Shown: piece by piece, positions 17,723-26,598 of the stretch
Position numbering within the stretch: the stretch's first letter is position 1
Layout: each line of letters starts with the position of its first letter
IMG/VR virus record: IMGVR_UViG_3300033553_000478
Location: 1-64,000 of that record
Strand: one strand, 5' to 3'
DNA: 64,000 bases
Origin: a virus
Program-made: the position numbers and the translations under genes
Notes under the pieces: model-generated
What the model was told of the DNA's origin: nothing
Seen by the model: the letters and a program-made list of their open reading frames with translations, nothing else
Database searches by the model: none

Positions 17723-18754
17723 TTTTCCTGGTTCTTTATCTGACAATAAAGATCCAAGTAATCCTTTGGAACCATCTGAGCCCCCAGACGTGCCTCTTTT
17801 TTGGGCCTTAGTCATGGGCGAACCAGAATCTTTACTCTTAGAGTCGAAATCTTCGGTGGCCGCTTTTAATCCATCACTAAATGTTAATCCGGTTGCTTTT
17901 TTGTAAACCTGAGGTTTATATGCCAGCAACACAGCTAACTCTGCTTGAGCTTTTTTATCAGATCCAAGTTTCCTTAGGAACTCACCAGAACTTACATCTT
18001 TGTAAACCTGAGAAAGTACTTTCTTTTCGGTTTTTACACCGAAGTAATCTTTTTGAAATATTTCAGCCAGGGTAGATTCAAGAACCTCCCTGTCTGTTTT
18101 TTCAGCTGCAGCTTTCGCCTCAGCTCTTTGATTGTCAATAGAAGTCTTTTTGTTAAGGGCCGGAGAGATCAACTTATTGTTGATCTCATCCCTTAAATTT
18201 TTCGCGTGAAGAGATATTGTTCTGGAATCGATAAGGTCCTGAACCTGATCTTCGATCTCAGCGGCAACTTCCTCATCATTGATATCCTTACCTTTTTGAA
18301 TGGCAATAGTTTCAAACTGCCTGCGCATTAAAGGTTCATCATCAAGTTTTACAATGGCCGTAAACTGATCAACAGTATCTGAAGCAGTTTGATATTCATC
18401 TTCTTCAGCTTTGGCATCTTTTGGATCAACAGCATCTTTCTTCAAAAAGTCTTTCAGTTCCTGAGCTGTTTTGAAATCGGTATCGAGTTTTTTATTGAAA
18501 CTTTTCAGTTCCTCATCGGTTATTTCATCTTCTTCCTCTTCCTCTTCACCAAATTTCAAAGTTTCCGCTTTTTCTTCTTCCTCTTCATTTTCTTCTTCCT
18601 CTTCAGCGTCTTCAGTATCTTCGGAACCTTCTGAATCACCCCGGAATAACTTCTGGGCTAAATCATCATCAGCTTCCTGCTCATCATTAAGATTAGAACT
18701 AAAAAGTTCATTCTCATCAATTCTGTTTTCGTCTTCTTGTGTTTCTGTTGCCAT
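17720..18754 (-). CDS. Scaffolding protein candidate, extremely acidic
   Basis: The 344-aa protein lies between portal and major capsid genes, the usual scaffold position. The first 110 residues are almost all Glu/Asp with runs such as EEEEENEEEEEKAE. The remainder is helical and coiled-coil-like, ending in a basic Lys/Gly/Ser tail (about 310-344) suited to binding the capsid protein. No protease motif was seen. Low-complexity sequence limits family assignment. Confidence 0.75.
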   Translation of the reverse strand: MATETQEDENRIDENELFSSNLNDEQEADDDLAQKLFRGDSEGSEDTEDAEEEEENEEEEEKAETLKFGEEEEEEDEITDEELKSFNKKLDTDFKTAQELKDFLKKDAVDPKDAKAEEDEYQTASDTVDQFTAIVKLDDEPLMRRQFETIAIQKGKDINDEEVAAEIEDQVQDLIDSRTISLHAKNLRDEINNKLISPALNKKTSIDNQRAEAKAAAEKTDREVLESTLAEIFQKDYFGVKTEKKVLSQVYKDVSSGEFLRKLGSDKKAQAELAVLLAYKPQVYKKATGLTFSDGLKAATEDFDSKSKDSGSPMTKAQKRGTSGGSDGSKGLLGSLLSDKEPGK

Positions 18755-18775
18755 TTATGTAAAAATTATGTTAAA

Positions 18776-18783
18776 CAAATCTA
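18776..18783 (-). promoter_or_regulatory. Candidate promoter -7 element for the scaffold gene
   Basis: Minus strand TAGATTTG (TAnnTTTG type) in the portal-scaffold gap, with the scaffold ATG about 22 bp downstream. Supports a separate scaffold/capsid transcript. No obvious -33 element. Confidence 0.4.
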
Positions 18784-18798
18784 TATAAAAAATTCTTA

Positions 18799-21036
18799 TC
18801 ATTCTGATGCTGAGGTCTGTTTTTGTGCGGCAACCTCTAATTCAGCTGCTTTTATCTTCTCTGCGGAGGTTACTTTTAATCCCTCTGTCAGGGCCTTATT
18901 GTTAGCGTAAATAGTGGCTACAACTTTTTCAGTTTCATTGCCTTCTCTGGCCTTCAACATATCCTGATCTCTCAATTCTTTCTCTGCAGCGGCTTGTGCT
19001 TCAGCTTGCTTAGCAGCATTTTCAGCAGCTTCAGCACGAAGTTTCTCTAAAGCATTAAGCATTCTCTGGAATACAGCTTTTTTCTCAGAAGCAGATTCTC
19101 CCTCAAAAACTTCAATCAATCCCATTATCATATCTGGGGCAGATTGTCCGGCATTACCCAGGGCAACTTCAGCTGCGGCATCAATACGATCAGAGGCCTC
19201 TTTATCTTTCCTACCATCGGAAAGATAAAGTCCGTAATCAGAATCAAAGAATTCCTTGAACATCTTCATGAACTTGGTCTTCATTTCTCCGAAAACGAAT
19301 TGAATCAATTCACCTTCTTCATAATCATATTTGCCTTTCATTATCACAGCTTCGCACAGAGCCTGTACAAAATCATCGAAAGGACCATAGATTATTTCTG
19401 TTCTGGCAGTACTTCCGCGGATAGCTTTATCTGTACCGGTAGCAGTTTGATACTGCCCGATCTGTCCTTCCCTCTCCGGAGAAATACCAACAAACTTTGC
19501 AGCAAGATCTTCTATAATGGCAAGTCCATTAAACAAATCCTGAATAGATCCCTTTTGAGATAAGTCAAGGGAAGTAAATTGGTTAAAGGTGTGCTTATTG
19601 GATTTTTTCTCTGCAGAGTTAATGATCATCAACTTATCTTTTTTGATGTGATGCATTACCCTGTTCAATCCATTTTCATAGGATCCTTTTGAAAATGCTT
19701 TCGGAGTCTGGGCAGCATCGTACACGAGTACCCGGCTATTTCCCGCAGACTTTAAAGCAAGACGTATTTCAAAAAGAACCTCCGAAGCAATTTCCTGCAG
19801 TTGATATAATTTAGCAGCTACAGATTTTATGTGAGAAGTACCGGTAGTATTATCCCTGATAATTGATATTACAGGAAGTTTACACTCATACGGATTTAGT
19901 TTGGTAGAATATCTGTGAGGCATTAACCCCCAATCCAGGCAAATATCTGGACCAATCATAATACAGAAACGTGGCATTTCGCCATCGATATGTTTTACGG
20001 TATCTGTCTTGCGGATCTCCTTTTCACTTTTCAGTTTTCGGTAAACCTTTTCTCCAGTTTTTTTGTTCTCGGCAATTTTAATGGAAACTCTTTTTCTGGA
20101 CTTCCACATTGCGTTAACCACTCTGATACGGCCAACCTTATTTGAAGTCTGGAACCATCCATTAGCTTTAGAAGTAACTCCCAGAGCTGAAGAGTCCATA
20201 TCTCCCTCGGTAGGAGTAGATAAGGTTTCAAAGTGTTTTTTTATTTTAGCTTTTTTATCTGCATCTAAAGTGAAGCTGTTGTAAACTTCATTTTCAGTAA
20301 GCCAATAATTCTCAAAGAAATATTCGTGATTCGCCTGTACAACACTGTAAGGATCTATATCGTAATCGGCATCTAAAGGATGCACGTTACGAGCTGTAGT
20401 GTAACCGTGCTTTTTGTCAAGGATCGCGTGGCATCTATCAGTAATACAGTAATTGATAAAAAGCTGAGGTAGCTTTTGCTTTTCCTTGCGAACGTCCAGG
20501 AATAATGAAAGCAGATTGTCCGCTACTTCCTCACCCAACATTTTGAAGTCTTTTTCAAAGAATTCTTCAATGTCTTTTGGTAATGGAACTTCAGGGTTTT
20601 CAGTTTCCGGAGTATACCCAAGATCTGCCTGCATCTTTTTGGTAAGATCCCGCATAATTTCTTCGCTGATCAGCTTTAGCTTTTCCTCGAATTTTGCGTT
20701 CATAGACTTCTTATCCACTACATAAGCCTTTCTCCGGATTGGACGTAACAGATATTCCCCAACGATCTGTTCCACCTTATTCTGAATAAGTGGGTAAACT
20801 ACATACTCAATCCCAAGGTCAGTACCATTAGGACAGGTAATAGCTTTTATTTTTGCCTGTTCCTCAGGACTCAACTCGCAGTTGTAGGCCCTGTAGTACT
20901 TGAGCATATTTGCTTTCTCGCTGTTATAATCTTGTGATAAAGAGAATTGAGCATACTGCAGCGGGTGTAACATATGCCATACTTCATCCTTTTCTGTTTC
21001 AGGAATGGTTTGATCGGGGAGAGAAAGAAGACTCAT
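18799..21036 (-). CDS. Portal protein
   Basis: The 745-aa protein follows TerL in the packaging cluster. The pattern is that of a phage portal: N-terminal helices, a mixed wing and clip region around 180-420 (LNPYECKLPVISIIRDNTTG), a stem and crown part with long helices (LYQLQEIASEVLFEIRLALK), and an Ala/Glu-rich coiled-coil C-terminus (about 660-745). The length is in the range of portals of large podoviruses. It forms the dodecameric DNA entry ring. Identification rests on synteny and architecture. Confidence 0.82.
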   Translation of the reverse strand: MSLLSLPDQTIPETEKDEVWHMLHPLQYAQFSLSQDYNSEKANMLKYYRAYNCELSPEEQAKIKAITCPNGTDLGIEYVVYPLIQNKVEQIVGEYLLRPIRRKAYVVDKKSMNAKFEEKLKLISEEIMRDLTKKMQADLGYTPETENPEVPLPKDIEEFFEKDFKMLGEEVADNLLSLFLDVRKEKQKLPQLFINYCITDRCHAILDKKHGYTTARNVHPLDADYDIDPYSVVQANHEYFFENYWLTENEVYNSFTLDADKKAKIKKHFETLSTPTEGDMDSSALGVTSKANGWFQTSNKVGRIRVVNAMWKSRKRVSIKIAENKKTGEKVYRKLKSEKEIRKTDTVKHIDGEMPRFCIMIGPDICLDWGLMPHRYSTKLNPYECKLPVISIIRDNTTGTSHIKSVAAKLYQLQEIASEVLFEIRLALKSAGNSRVLVYDAAQTPKAFSKGSYENGLNRVMHHIKKDKLMIINSAEKKSNKHTFNQFTSLDLSQKGSIQDLFNGLAIIEDLAAKFVGISPEREGQIGQYQTATGTDKAIRGSTARTEIIYGPFDDFVQALCEAVIMKGKYDYEEGELIQFVFGEMKTKFMKMFKEFFDSDYGLYLSDGRKDKEASDRIDAAAEVALGNAGQSAPDMIMGLIEVFEGESASEKKAVFQRMLNALEKLRAEAAENAAKQAEAQAAAEKELRDQDMLKAREGNETEKVVATIYANNKALTEGLKVTSAEKIKAAELEVAAQKQTSASE

Positions 21037-21062
21037 TTTGTGATAATTTTAAGTTAAAAGTA

Positions 21063-23249
21063 TTAATTAATATTCATATTCCGCTTATGCTCTTCCAGAA
21101 TGAATGCGAAAGTATCATTCCCATACTTGGCCATTATCTCATCACGTTCCTCTTTTACTTTCTGTACAGCACTATTTTTAGATTCCTGGTATTGGCGTTT
21201 TTCATCACCTTCCAGATCATATTCCGGATCAAATATTGATCTCGACTCATTGTAATCATAAGGGTTATTATCCCGGTAATCTTCAGCGTAACTTTTAAAT
21301 TTATATTCTCCATTCTCAATTACCCAAGTTCCCATATCATCGATAATATCTCCATCTCTGGAGTCTTCATCAATACCATCGGAAATTTCACCAAACATTT
21401 CCAACTTATAGAACATACACATTGCATAAGCAGAACCTAAATCCGAGTTCTTATCACCGAAATCAATAAGGTGGTCTAAGATCTCTTCAAACCAAATATT
21501 GTTGAAGTTCTGGTTCACCTCTTTTTTCATTAGCCTGGTGGCAAAATTGAAAGCATACTGGTTCGGCATTTTTAAACCATACTGGTTTACAGCTCTGGAA
21601 TTATAACCGTGCTCCCCAAGATCTGGCCGAGCTTTCAAATGCTTCTCTCCATTGATATCAAGGAAATAATTTTTTATGGAAATTTTGGTATGCTCCAGTA
21701 ACATTTCAGAATCGTAGTAGACAGATAGCCTGAAAGTATTTGAGTAAAATTCATCGTCATTATCTGAGCTTCCCCTATCAAGGATATATGCTACTGGTAA
21801 ATCAAATTCTTTATTTGGACCACTGAATAATCGATATACAATAGTTGCCCCCAGCGATCCTGTTCCTTCGATCACATCATCATCATAACTATCACAACCA
21901 ATAATATCCGGATTGAATGGTAATCTTGAGTGGTCGATAGGATCCAGGATTTTTTTAATAGTTCCAAACTTCTCATTCTCCATAAATTTTATTGAAGAAC
22001 CTCTGTTGAAATGTATCTTATCAATTTCCTTTAAATCTTTTGCCCTGGAAACAAGCATTTTTGTTTGACTATCCTTAGGTACCCATTCCAAAGTTCCGGT
22101 TACGATTGGATAAGGACAATTTTCTAAATTGTTCTTTTGAGCATTAAGCTTTTTACGGTTTAATAAACCTCCGGAGTTTTTAATGAAGATATCAGACTCT
22201 TTCAGCGGATAGGATTGAATGTGTTTTACATATCCTTCCGCTCCCTCTTTTTCAGCACGTTCTTTTAGAATGTGCTTCAAAGCAGCCTCTTTGTTTGTAC
22301 GTCCGGTTTTGAAATCAAAGAATGAAATCTTCTTTCCGGTTTTTTCATCAGCAACACCATCCCCAGGATAGAAATCTGTAGAAGAAACGAATATCTTCTT
22401 CAGGTTATATTTCTCCGGGTTATCCCACATAATTTTATAACCCTTGGATCCTTTTTCAATTTCTCCACCGGTACCATAAATAAGCGGAGTTCCAAACTGA
22501 TCAGCTCCGTTTCTAAAACAAGGTTCAGTCGATTTGTAGGCAGCAATGATATCATCGAACAAACCGGCTTCCTCAAATACAGCCATTGAAAGAGTCTTAC
22601 CCTCGAATCCTGTTGGCTTGGCATACATCGTCTTCATATACATTGAAGACATAAGGCCACCCTCTTTCTGCTGTTTGTTCTCGGTATACCAGTAGCTTAA
22701 ACGAATTTCATCTTTGTTTTTTACACTGGTAGCTGCGCGATATTCTTCGCGAACATTGTCAAGGATATACCGAACTTTCTCATAGAAATCCTGAGCTTTA
22801 TCATCCTGTCCGGCAGCTACTCCAATCCTGTTGCCTTTGTAAAAAAGCAATTCGTATGCGCAAGCAGAGGATCCGAACCAGGACAATCCCACTCGACGTG
22901 GCTTACCTATGATCAGTCCATACATTCCACGCTTGGCATCATCCAGCGCATTGTACAAAACCCTGTCAAGTTCCCTGTAAAAAGGAGAACCCATAGTTTT
23001 CCGAGTTGCCCCGGGTTCCATGAGTTCTATATTACAGTTATTCAGGTAAAAATAATGCACCCCTGTTATCGACGGCATAAATGGCTTAGGCCGATATCCA
23101 GTAATACATCTGAGATCTTGTAAATCCCAGAAATCATCGTATGCTATAGTCCCTGGATTATAGTCAGGAATCTCCATATGAACCAATGGTTTATAGAGAT
23201 TACTGTCAAATTTATTCCAGTCAATGTTAACTTGCATATTGGGGGGCAT
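21063..23249 (-). CDS. terL: Terminase large subunit
   Basis: The 728-aa packaging ATPase-nuclease has a Walker A-like GKPRRVGLSW near residue 112, a Walker B-like MAVFEEAGLF near 221 and a coupling motif region (IFVSSTDFYPGDG). The RNase H-like nuclease half starts near 440 with the metal-binding Asp in DIIGCDSYDDD. It powers DNA translocation through the adjacent portal and cuts the concatemer. The start at 23249 (MPPNM) could alternatively be Met5. A terminator-like hairpin lies just upstream. Confidence 0.92.
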   Translation of the reverse strand: MPPNMQVNIDWNKFDSNLYKPLVHMEIPDYNPGTIAYDDFWDLQDLRCITGYRPKPFMPSITGVHYFYLNNCNIELMEPGATRKTMGSPFYRELDRVLYNALDDAKRGMYGLIIGKPRRVGLSWFGSSACAYELLFYKGNRIGVAAGQDDKAQDFYEKVRYILDNVREEYRAATSVKNKDEIRLSYWYTENKQQKEGGLMSSMYMKTMYAKPTGFEGKTLSMAVFEEAGLFDDIIAAYKSTEPCFRNGADQFGTPLIYGTGGEIEKGSKGYKIMWDNPEKYNLKKIFVSSTDFYPGDGVADEKTGKKISFFDFKTGRTNKEAALKHILKERAEKEGAEGYVKHIQSYPLKESDIFIKNSGGLLNRKKLNAQKNNLENCPYPIVTGTLEWVPKDSQTKMLVSRAKDLKEIDKIHFNRGSSIKFMENEKFGTIKKILDPIDHSRLPFNPDIIGCDSYDDDVIEGTGSLGATIVYRLFSGPNKEFDLPVAYILDRGSSDNDDEFYSNTFRLSVYYDSEMLLEHTKISIKNYFLDINGEKHLKARPDLGEHGYNSRAVNQYGLKMPNQYAFNFATRLMKKEVNQNFNNIWFEEILDHLIDFGDKNSDLGSAYAMCMFYKLEMFGEISDGIDEDSRDGDIIDDMGTWVIENGEYKFKSYAEDYRDNNPYDYNESRSIFDPEYDLEGDEKRQYQESKNSAVQKVKEERDEIMAKYGNDTFAFILEEHKRNMNIN

Positions 23250-23250
23250 T

Positions 23251-23288
23251 TAAAAAGGTAAAGACACCGGCTCTTTCGAACCGATGCC
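23251..23288 (-). terminator. GAAA-loop hairpin upstream of terL
   Basis: On the minus strand an 11-bp stem including three G-U pairs encloses a GAAA tetraloop (23263-23288), followed by a T-rich stretch. It separates the 207-aa gene from terL by 2 bp and could act as an attenuator or processing site. Confidence 0.5.
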
Positions 23289-23318
23289 TCTACAGGAAAC
23301 AAAGAAGGATCGTAATCA

Positions 23319-23942
23319 TCATCGTTTTTCCTTATAAAATGAGTTTTTCTTCTCTATTTTCTGCTCAAGCCTGGATAGCTTATATCCATTTCTCACAGGA
23401 GATTTTTCATAAACATCTTTACCTTGAATTATTTTTTCATATTCTTTGATATCATTGTTTACATCTCGGAGACTGGCAGCTACATTTTTCGGATTTTCAA
23501 AAAGGATTTCTTTTCCATTTTCATCCTTAATCCCTTTATTATATTTTTCTTCAGCTTCTCTAAGCCGCTCCATCATAGTGACTTTTCGCTGGTAATGGAT
23601 TTTTCCTTCTTCTAAAGTAGGATCATACTGCAGTTCATCATATCGTTTTAGAGCAATCTGTATTGGATCGTAAGGCCAATTAAAAGCTTCACGTTTCCCG
23701 GTAACTTCTTCCATGGCAGCTTTAGGTCTATCCTTCTCACTATAAAACCTGACCACTGAAAGGTTATCTACCACAAGTGCAATAGCAGTCATACAATGAA
23801 TTCCGGGGTATTCTTCTTTAGAATCAAACCTTAATGACTCATCCATAAGCACATCACGAAAAGCTTTGACGGCAAAAATACCGTCATACTCTCCTTCGTA
23901 ATAAAGAAGTCCTGTTTTCTTGTTAATTTCTGTTAAATACAT
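23319..23942 (-). CDS. Hypothetical protein upstream of terL, 207 aa
   Basis: The N-terminal half is a mixed fold containing YPGIHCMTAIALVVDNLSVVRFY. The C-terminal half is highly charged and helical (about 110-207), ending in a Lys-rich tail. The position immediately before TerL makes a packaging partner possible, but no small-terminase HTH is visible. A terminator and -7 promoter element lie directly upstream, so this gene opens a new transcription unit with an almost leaderless start. Confidence 0.65.
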   Translation of the reverse strand: MYLTEINKKTGLLYYEGEYDGIFAVKAFRDVLMDESLRFDSKEEYPGIHCMTAIALVVDNLSVVRFYSEKDRPKAAMEEVTGKREAFNWPYDPIQIALKRYDELQYDPTLEEGKIHYQRKVTMMERLREAEEKYNKGIKDENGKEILFENPKNVAASLRDVNNDIKEYEKIIQGKDVYEKSPVRNGYKLSRLEQKIEKKNSFYKEKR

Positions 23943-23947
23943 CTTAA

Positions 23948-23955
23948 CAAATGTA
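23948..23955 (-). promoter_or_regulatory. Candidate -7 promoter element before the packaging unit
   Basis: Minus strand TACATTTG (TAnnTTTG). It lies 5 bp upstream of the ATG at 23942, so the mRNA would be leaderless or nearly so, directly after an upstream terminator. Confidence 0.4.
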
Positions 23956-23988
23956 AAAAAAAAGAGATAGCGTTAACTATCTCTTTTT
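23955..23988 (-). terminator. Intrinsic terminator, likely bidirectional
   Basis: An 11-bp stem (23960-23970 with 23977-23987), 6-nt loop, flanked by A and T runs on both sides. It ends the unit containing the 100-aa and 131-aa genes. Confidence 0.75.
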
Positions 23989-24002
23989 CAATTCTTATGA
24001 AA

Positions 24003-24305
24003 TTAATTTTCAAGGAACTTTTTTACGTGCCTTTCGATCTGTCTACGGCTCAGAAATATGAGGTATCTTTTCTCAAGTATTTCATATATCTCTTGCCGGG
24101 TTTTATTGGGGTAAAGTTTTTTTAGGAATTCTGTGAGAAACCCAATTCGATAAGTCTGTTTACCCTCTATTCTTTCCGGAATTCTGAATTGAAGTTTCAT
24201 TTCTTCTTCAAGATCAATGAGGACTTCTAAATGTTCAGGCCGTAAATCACCAAGTTCAGGCTTATCAAATCGTAATGTTATTTCTCCTTTCTCTCCGAAT
24301 ATCAT
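24003..24305 (-). CDS. Small protein with HTH-like C-terminus, small-terminase candidate
   Basis: The 100-aa product has an acidic N-terminal half (LRPEHLEVLIDLEEEMKLQF) and a C-terminal helical part (KTRQEIYEILEKRYLIFLSRRQIERHVKKF) whose spacing suggests a DNA-binding helix-turn-helix. It overlaps the 131-aa gene by 4 bp. Located two genes upstream of TerL, it could be the small terminase subunit. This is an inference from size, place and helix pattern. Confidence 0.5.
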   Translation of the reverse strand: MIFGEKGEITLRFDKPELGDLRPEHLEVLIDLEEEMKLQFRIPERIEGKQTYRIGFLTEFLKKLYPNKTRQEIYEILEKRYLIFLSRRQIERHVKKFLEN

Positions 24306-24697
24306 ACCCTTTTTTCCTTTGAACGTTTGTTCAATTTCATAACTTTCTTTTCCTCCTTAGGCGTTAGAGGTTCTTTCTCTTTAGGAGCATGCTCAACTTT
24401 TTCATTTTCAAAAGCTGTCACCAAAGAAAGCATAACCTTAGGAGTGGTACCGCCAAAATCTCTTTCAATTCTACCGAAGATCTCTTTATCAAGCTCATCT
24501 ACAATTTCATTGTTCTTAGTGATTTTACCTCTCAGATTCATTTCAAGTCGAGATTTATAACTCAAACTCACTTTACCTTCCTGGTAAGCTTTTTCTACGG
24601 ATCCAAAGAAACCGTGCATTTGCTCACTACCCATTTGAATAATCTGCTGAGCAGATATCAGTAATGTAGTTGGCTGATCTTTTAGTTGTTTTCCCAT
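24302..24697 (-). CDS. Hypothetical protein, 131 aa
   Basis: Helical protein with Lys/Glu-rich C-terminus (KEKEPLTPKEEKKVMKLNKR). It overlaps both neighbours by one to four bases, so it is translated in a chain with the KTSC gene and the HTH-like gene. Unknown role; a nucleic-acid-associated packaging factor is possible from the basic tail. Confidence 0.6.
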   Translation of the reverse strand: MGKQLKDQPTTLLISAQQIIQMGSEQMHGFFGSVEKAYQEGKVSLSYKSRLEMNLRGKITKNNEIVDELDKEIFGRIERDFGGTTPKVMLSLVTAFENEKVEHAPKEKEPLTPKEEKKVMKLNKRSKEKRV

Positions 24698-24948
24698 TAG
24701 ATAGATTTGTATTTAATTTTCTTATTTCCTTTAATGTGCTTGACAAAGTACCCGCTTGAGCTGGGTGCATCGTACATAGTTTTCCATTGTCCTGCAGATA
24801 CAGGAATATAACTGTAAACACTATCATTCGTTTTGAAATGAACATATAATGTTTGTGCTGCAGGGTTGTAAACTACCTCTTCAATAAGAGAGCTTTCAGG
24901 TGTCTTTTTACGTGGCCAGTCAGGGTTCACGGGTACTTTATGGTCCAT
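24697..24948 (-). CDS. KTSC domain protein
   Basis: The 83-aa protein matches the KTSC domain pattern: SSLIEEVVYNPAAQTLYVHF near the N-terminus, a Tyr-x-Tyr strand (VYSYIPVSAGQW), then SSSGYFVKHIKG, with the Lys, Thr/Ser and Cys-site region at the end. KTSC proteins are small beta domains, sometimes next to nucleic-acid enzymes; function unknown. Start codon overlaps the GroEL stop. Confidence 0.75.
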   Translation of the reverse strand: MDHKVPVNPDWPRKKTPESSLIEEVVYNPAAQTLYVHFKTNDSVYSYIPVSAGQWKTMYDAPSSSGYFVKHIKGNKKIKYKSI

Positions 24949-26597
24949 TAATAACCAGGGGGATTTTGAAATTTCTTATATACTTCAGGATCTACGATAA
25001 CACATTCCGTAGTAAGTAGCATTCCGGCTATAGAGGCAGCACTTTCCAGCGCAACTCTTGTAACCTTTACAGGATCCATAATGCCGGAAGCGATCATATC
25101 ATCGCAAACTTTCCCGGTTCTGGCATCATAACCAGCACTGAAATTATCTGCAATTTTCCTGAAATCCATTTCCTCTAAATCTACTCCAACATTTTCAATG
25201 ATCATTCCGAAAGGTTCGCGTATAGCTCTAAGAACAATATTTGCTCCATACATTTTACTGGCATTTCTTTCTTTGGTGTCAAACTCAATAGTCGAAAGAG
25301 TTAATAATGCAGCTCCACCTCCAGGAATAATCCCTTCTTCATTTGCGGACTTTACCGCGTACAAAGCATCCTGAATCCTTCCTTGTTTCTCGATATATTC
25401 AGAATCGGAACGAGCGCCTATATTGATATAAGCAATTCCGTCTGATATCCTGGAGATACGAGTCTGCAATTGTGACTTCTCAAACTGCTGAGTAGTATTT
25501 TTCAAAACTTCCCGTAAATGATCAGCACGATCGGCCATTCTTTTCTGAATAACCTCATCCTCTTCATCGGAAACTCCAAAGGCACCTTTGATAGAAGTTA
25601 CCTGTTCCTGAACAGTAACTTCTTCAGACTGGGGAAGGTAATTGAAAATCTCTGCCGTAGGAAGATCTTCAAACTGTGTTCCTTCATTTTCAATGAAAGG
25701 ATCCTTACCCAATACAGCTCCTAAATCCCGAAGTAATTCCTCAGTTTCATTTCCGAAACCTGGGGCCCTTACTACACAACATTTGAAACCAGCTCTGGTA
25801 ACATTGTAGATAAGCATATCCTGAATGAGATCGTCAATGCCTGGGCAAATGATCAGTAAAGCTTTTTGAGTTCTACCACATTCCATTATCAGATGTTCCA
25901 AATTTGGCTCCATTTTGGAAAGCTTCTTATTGGTCATAAACACATAAGGCTCTTCCAAAATACAAGTTTCCTCTTTGTGGTTGTTTATGTAATATCTGGA
26001 ACGGTACCCGGTAGGTAAGGTCATACCTTCGATACTTGTCATATGCGTGACATAATCATTCGACCGCTTAATGTTTACAATTCCTTGTCTTCCTGCTACC
26101 TTAAAAGCTCTGGTCACAATATCTGCAGCTTCCTCATCATTGTTGGAAGCAACCAGGGCAACCTTTTTGAGCATTTCCAAATCATTCTCAACCGGCTTTG
26201 CTTTTTCAAGAAGCTGTTGAACGATTAATTCTACCGCTTCGTCGATACCCTTCTTAATATCGAGTAGGTTCAGTTCCTCAGGGAAATTTAATCCCTGTTG
26301 CAATATAGCTTCAGCAATAACAGTGGCGGTGGTAGTTCCATCTCCGGCTTTATTGTCGGTATTGTTGGCGATATCCTGCAGCGACTCAATGGCCACCATC
26401 TCAATAGGATCATCAGACCAAACCTGTCCGGCAACCGTTACTCCATCCTTGGTTGAGAATGGGCGGCTTTCCTGTCCGTTTCTAATTAAAACATTACGGC
26501 CAGATGGTCCTAATGTTACTTTTACTGCTCGGGCTATTTTATTGGCGCCCGCCAATAGGTTTTGGCGGGCCTCCAATGAATACATTGTTTTTTTCAT
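24948..26597 (-). CDS. groL: Phage-encoded GroEL chaperonin (HSP60)
   Basis: A near full-length group I chaperonin of 549 aa. Hallmarks: VKVTLGPSGRNVLI at 26-39, KDGVTVA near 50, GDGTTTAT at 85-92 containing the catalytic Asp, the APGFGN motif in the apical domain, EEGIIPGGGAAL around 418-428, and GIMDPVKVTRVALESAAS near the end. It lacks the usual C-terminal GGM repeat, ending instead in KKFQNPPGY. It should fold phage proteins such as the capsid. It is followed by KTSC and packaging genes; a GroES-like gene lies 0.9 kb upstream in the same transcript. Confidence 0.95.
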   Translation of the reverse strand: MKKTMYSLEARQNLLAGANKIARAVKVTLGPSGRNVLIRNGQESRPFSTKDGVTVAGQVWSDDPIEMVAIESLQDIANNTDNKAGDGTTTATVIAEAILQQGLNFPEELNLLDIKKGIDEAVELIVQQLLEKAKPVENDLEMLKKVALVASNNDEEAADIVTRAFKVAGRQGIVNIKRSNDYVTHMTSIEGMTLPTGYRSRYYINNHKEETCILEEPYVFMTNKKLSKMEPNLEHLIMECGRTQKALLIICPGIDDLIQDMLIYNVTRAGFKCCVVRAPGFGNETEELLRDLGAVLGKDPFIENEGTQFEDLPTAEIFNYLPQSEEVTVQEQVTSIKGAFGVSDEEDEVIQKRMADRADHLREVLKNTTQQFEKSQLQTRISRISDGIAYINIGARSDSEYIEKQGRIQDALYAVKSANEEGIIPGGGAALLTLSTIEFDTKERNASKMYGANIVLRAIREPFGMIIENVGVDLEEMDFRKIADNFSAGYDARTGKVCDDMIASGIMDPVKVTRVALESAASIAGMLLTTECVIVDPEVYKKFQNPPGY

Positions 26598-26598
26598 A

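Noticed and set aside
18389-18788. Plus-strand ORFs rich in Phe/Ser opposite the scaffold gene
   Set aside because: They are antisense shadows of the Glu-rich repeat of the scaffold gene and have no gene-like composition.
24327-24664. Plus-strand ORFs opposite the 131-aa gene
   Set aside because: Ser/Phe-rich complements of Lys/Glu codons; the minus-strand gene chain is tightly coupled and convincing.
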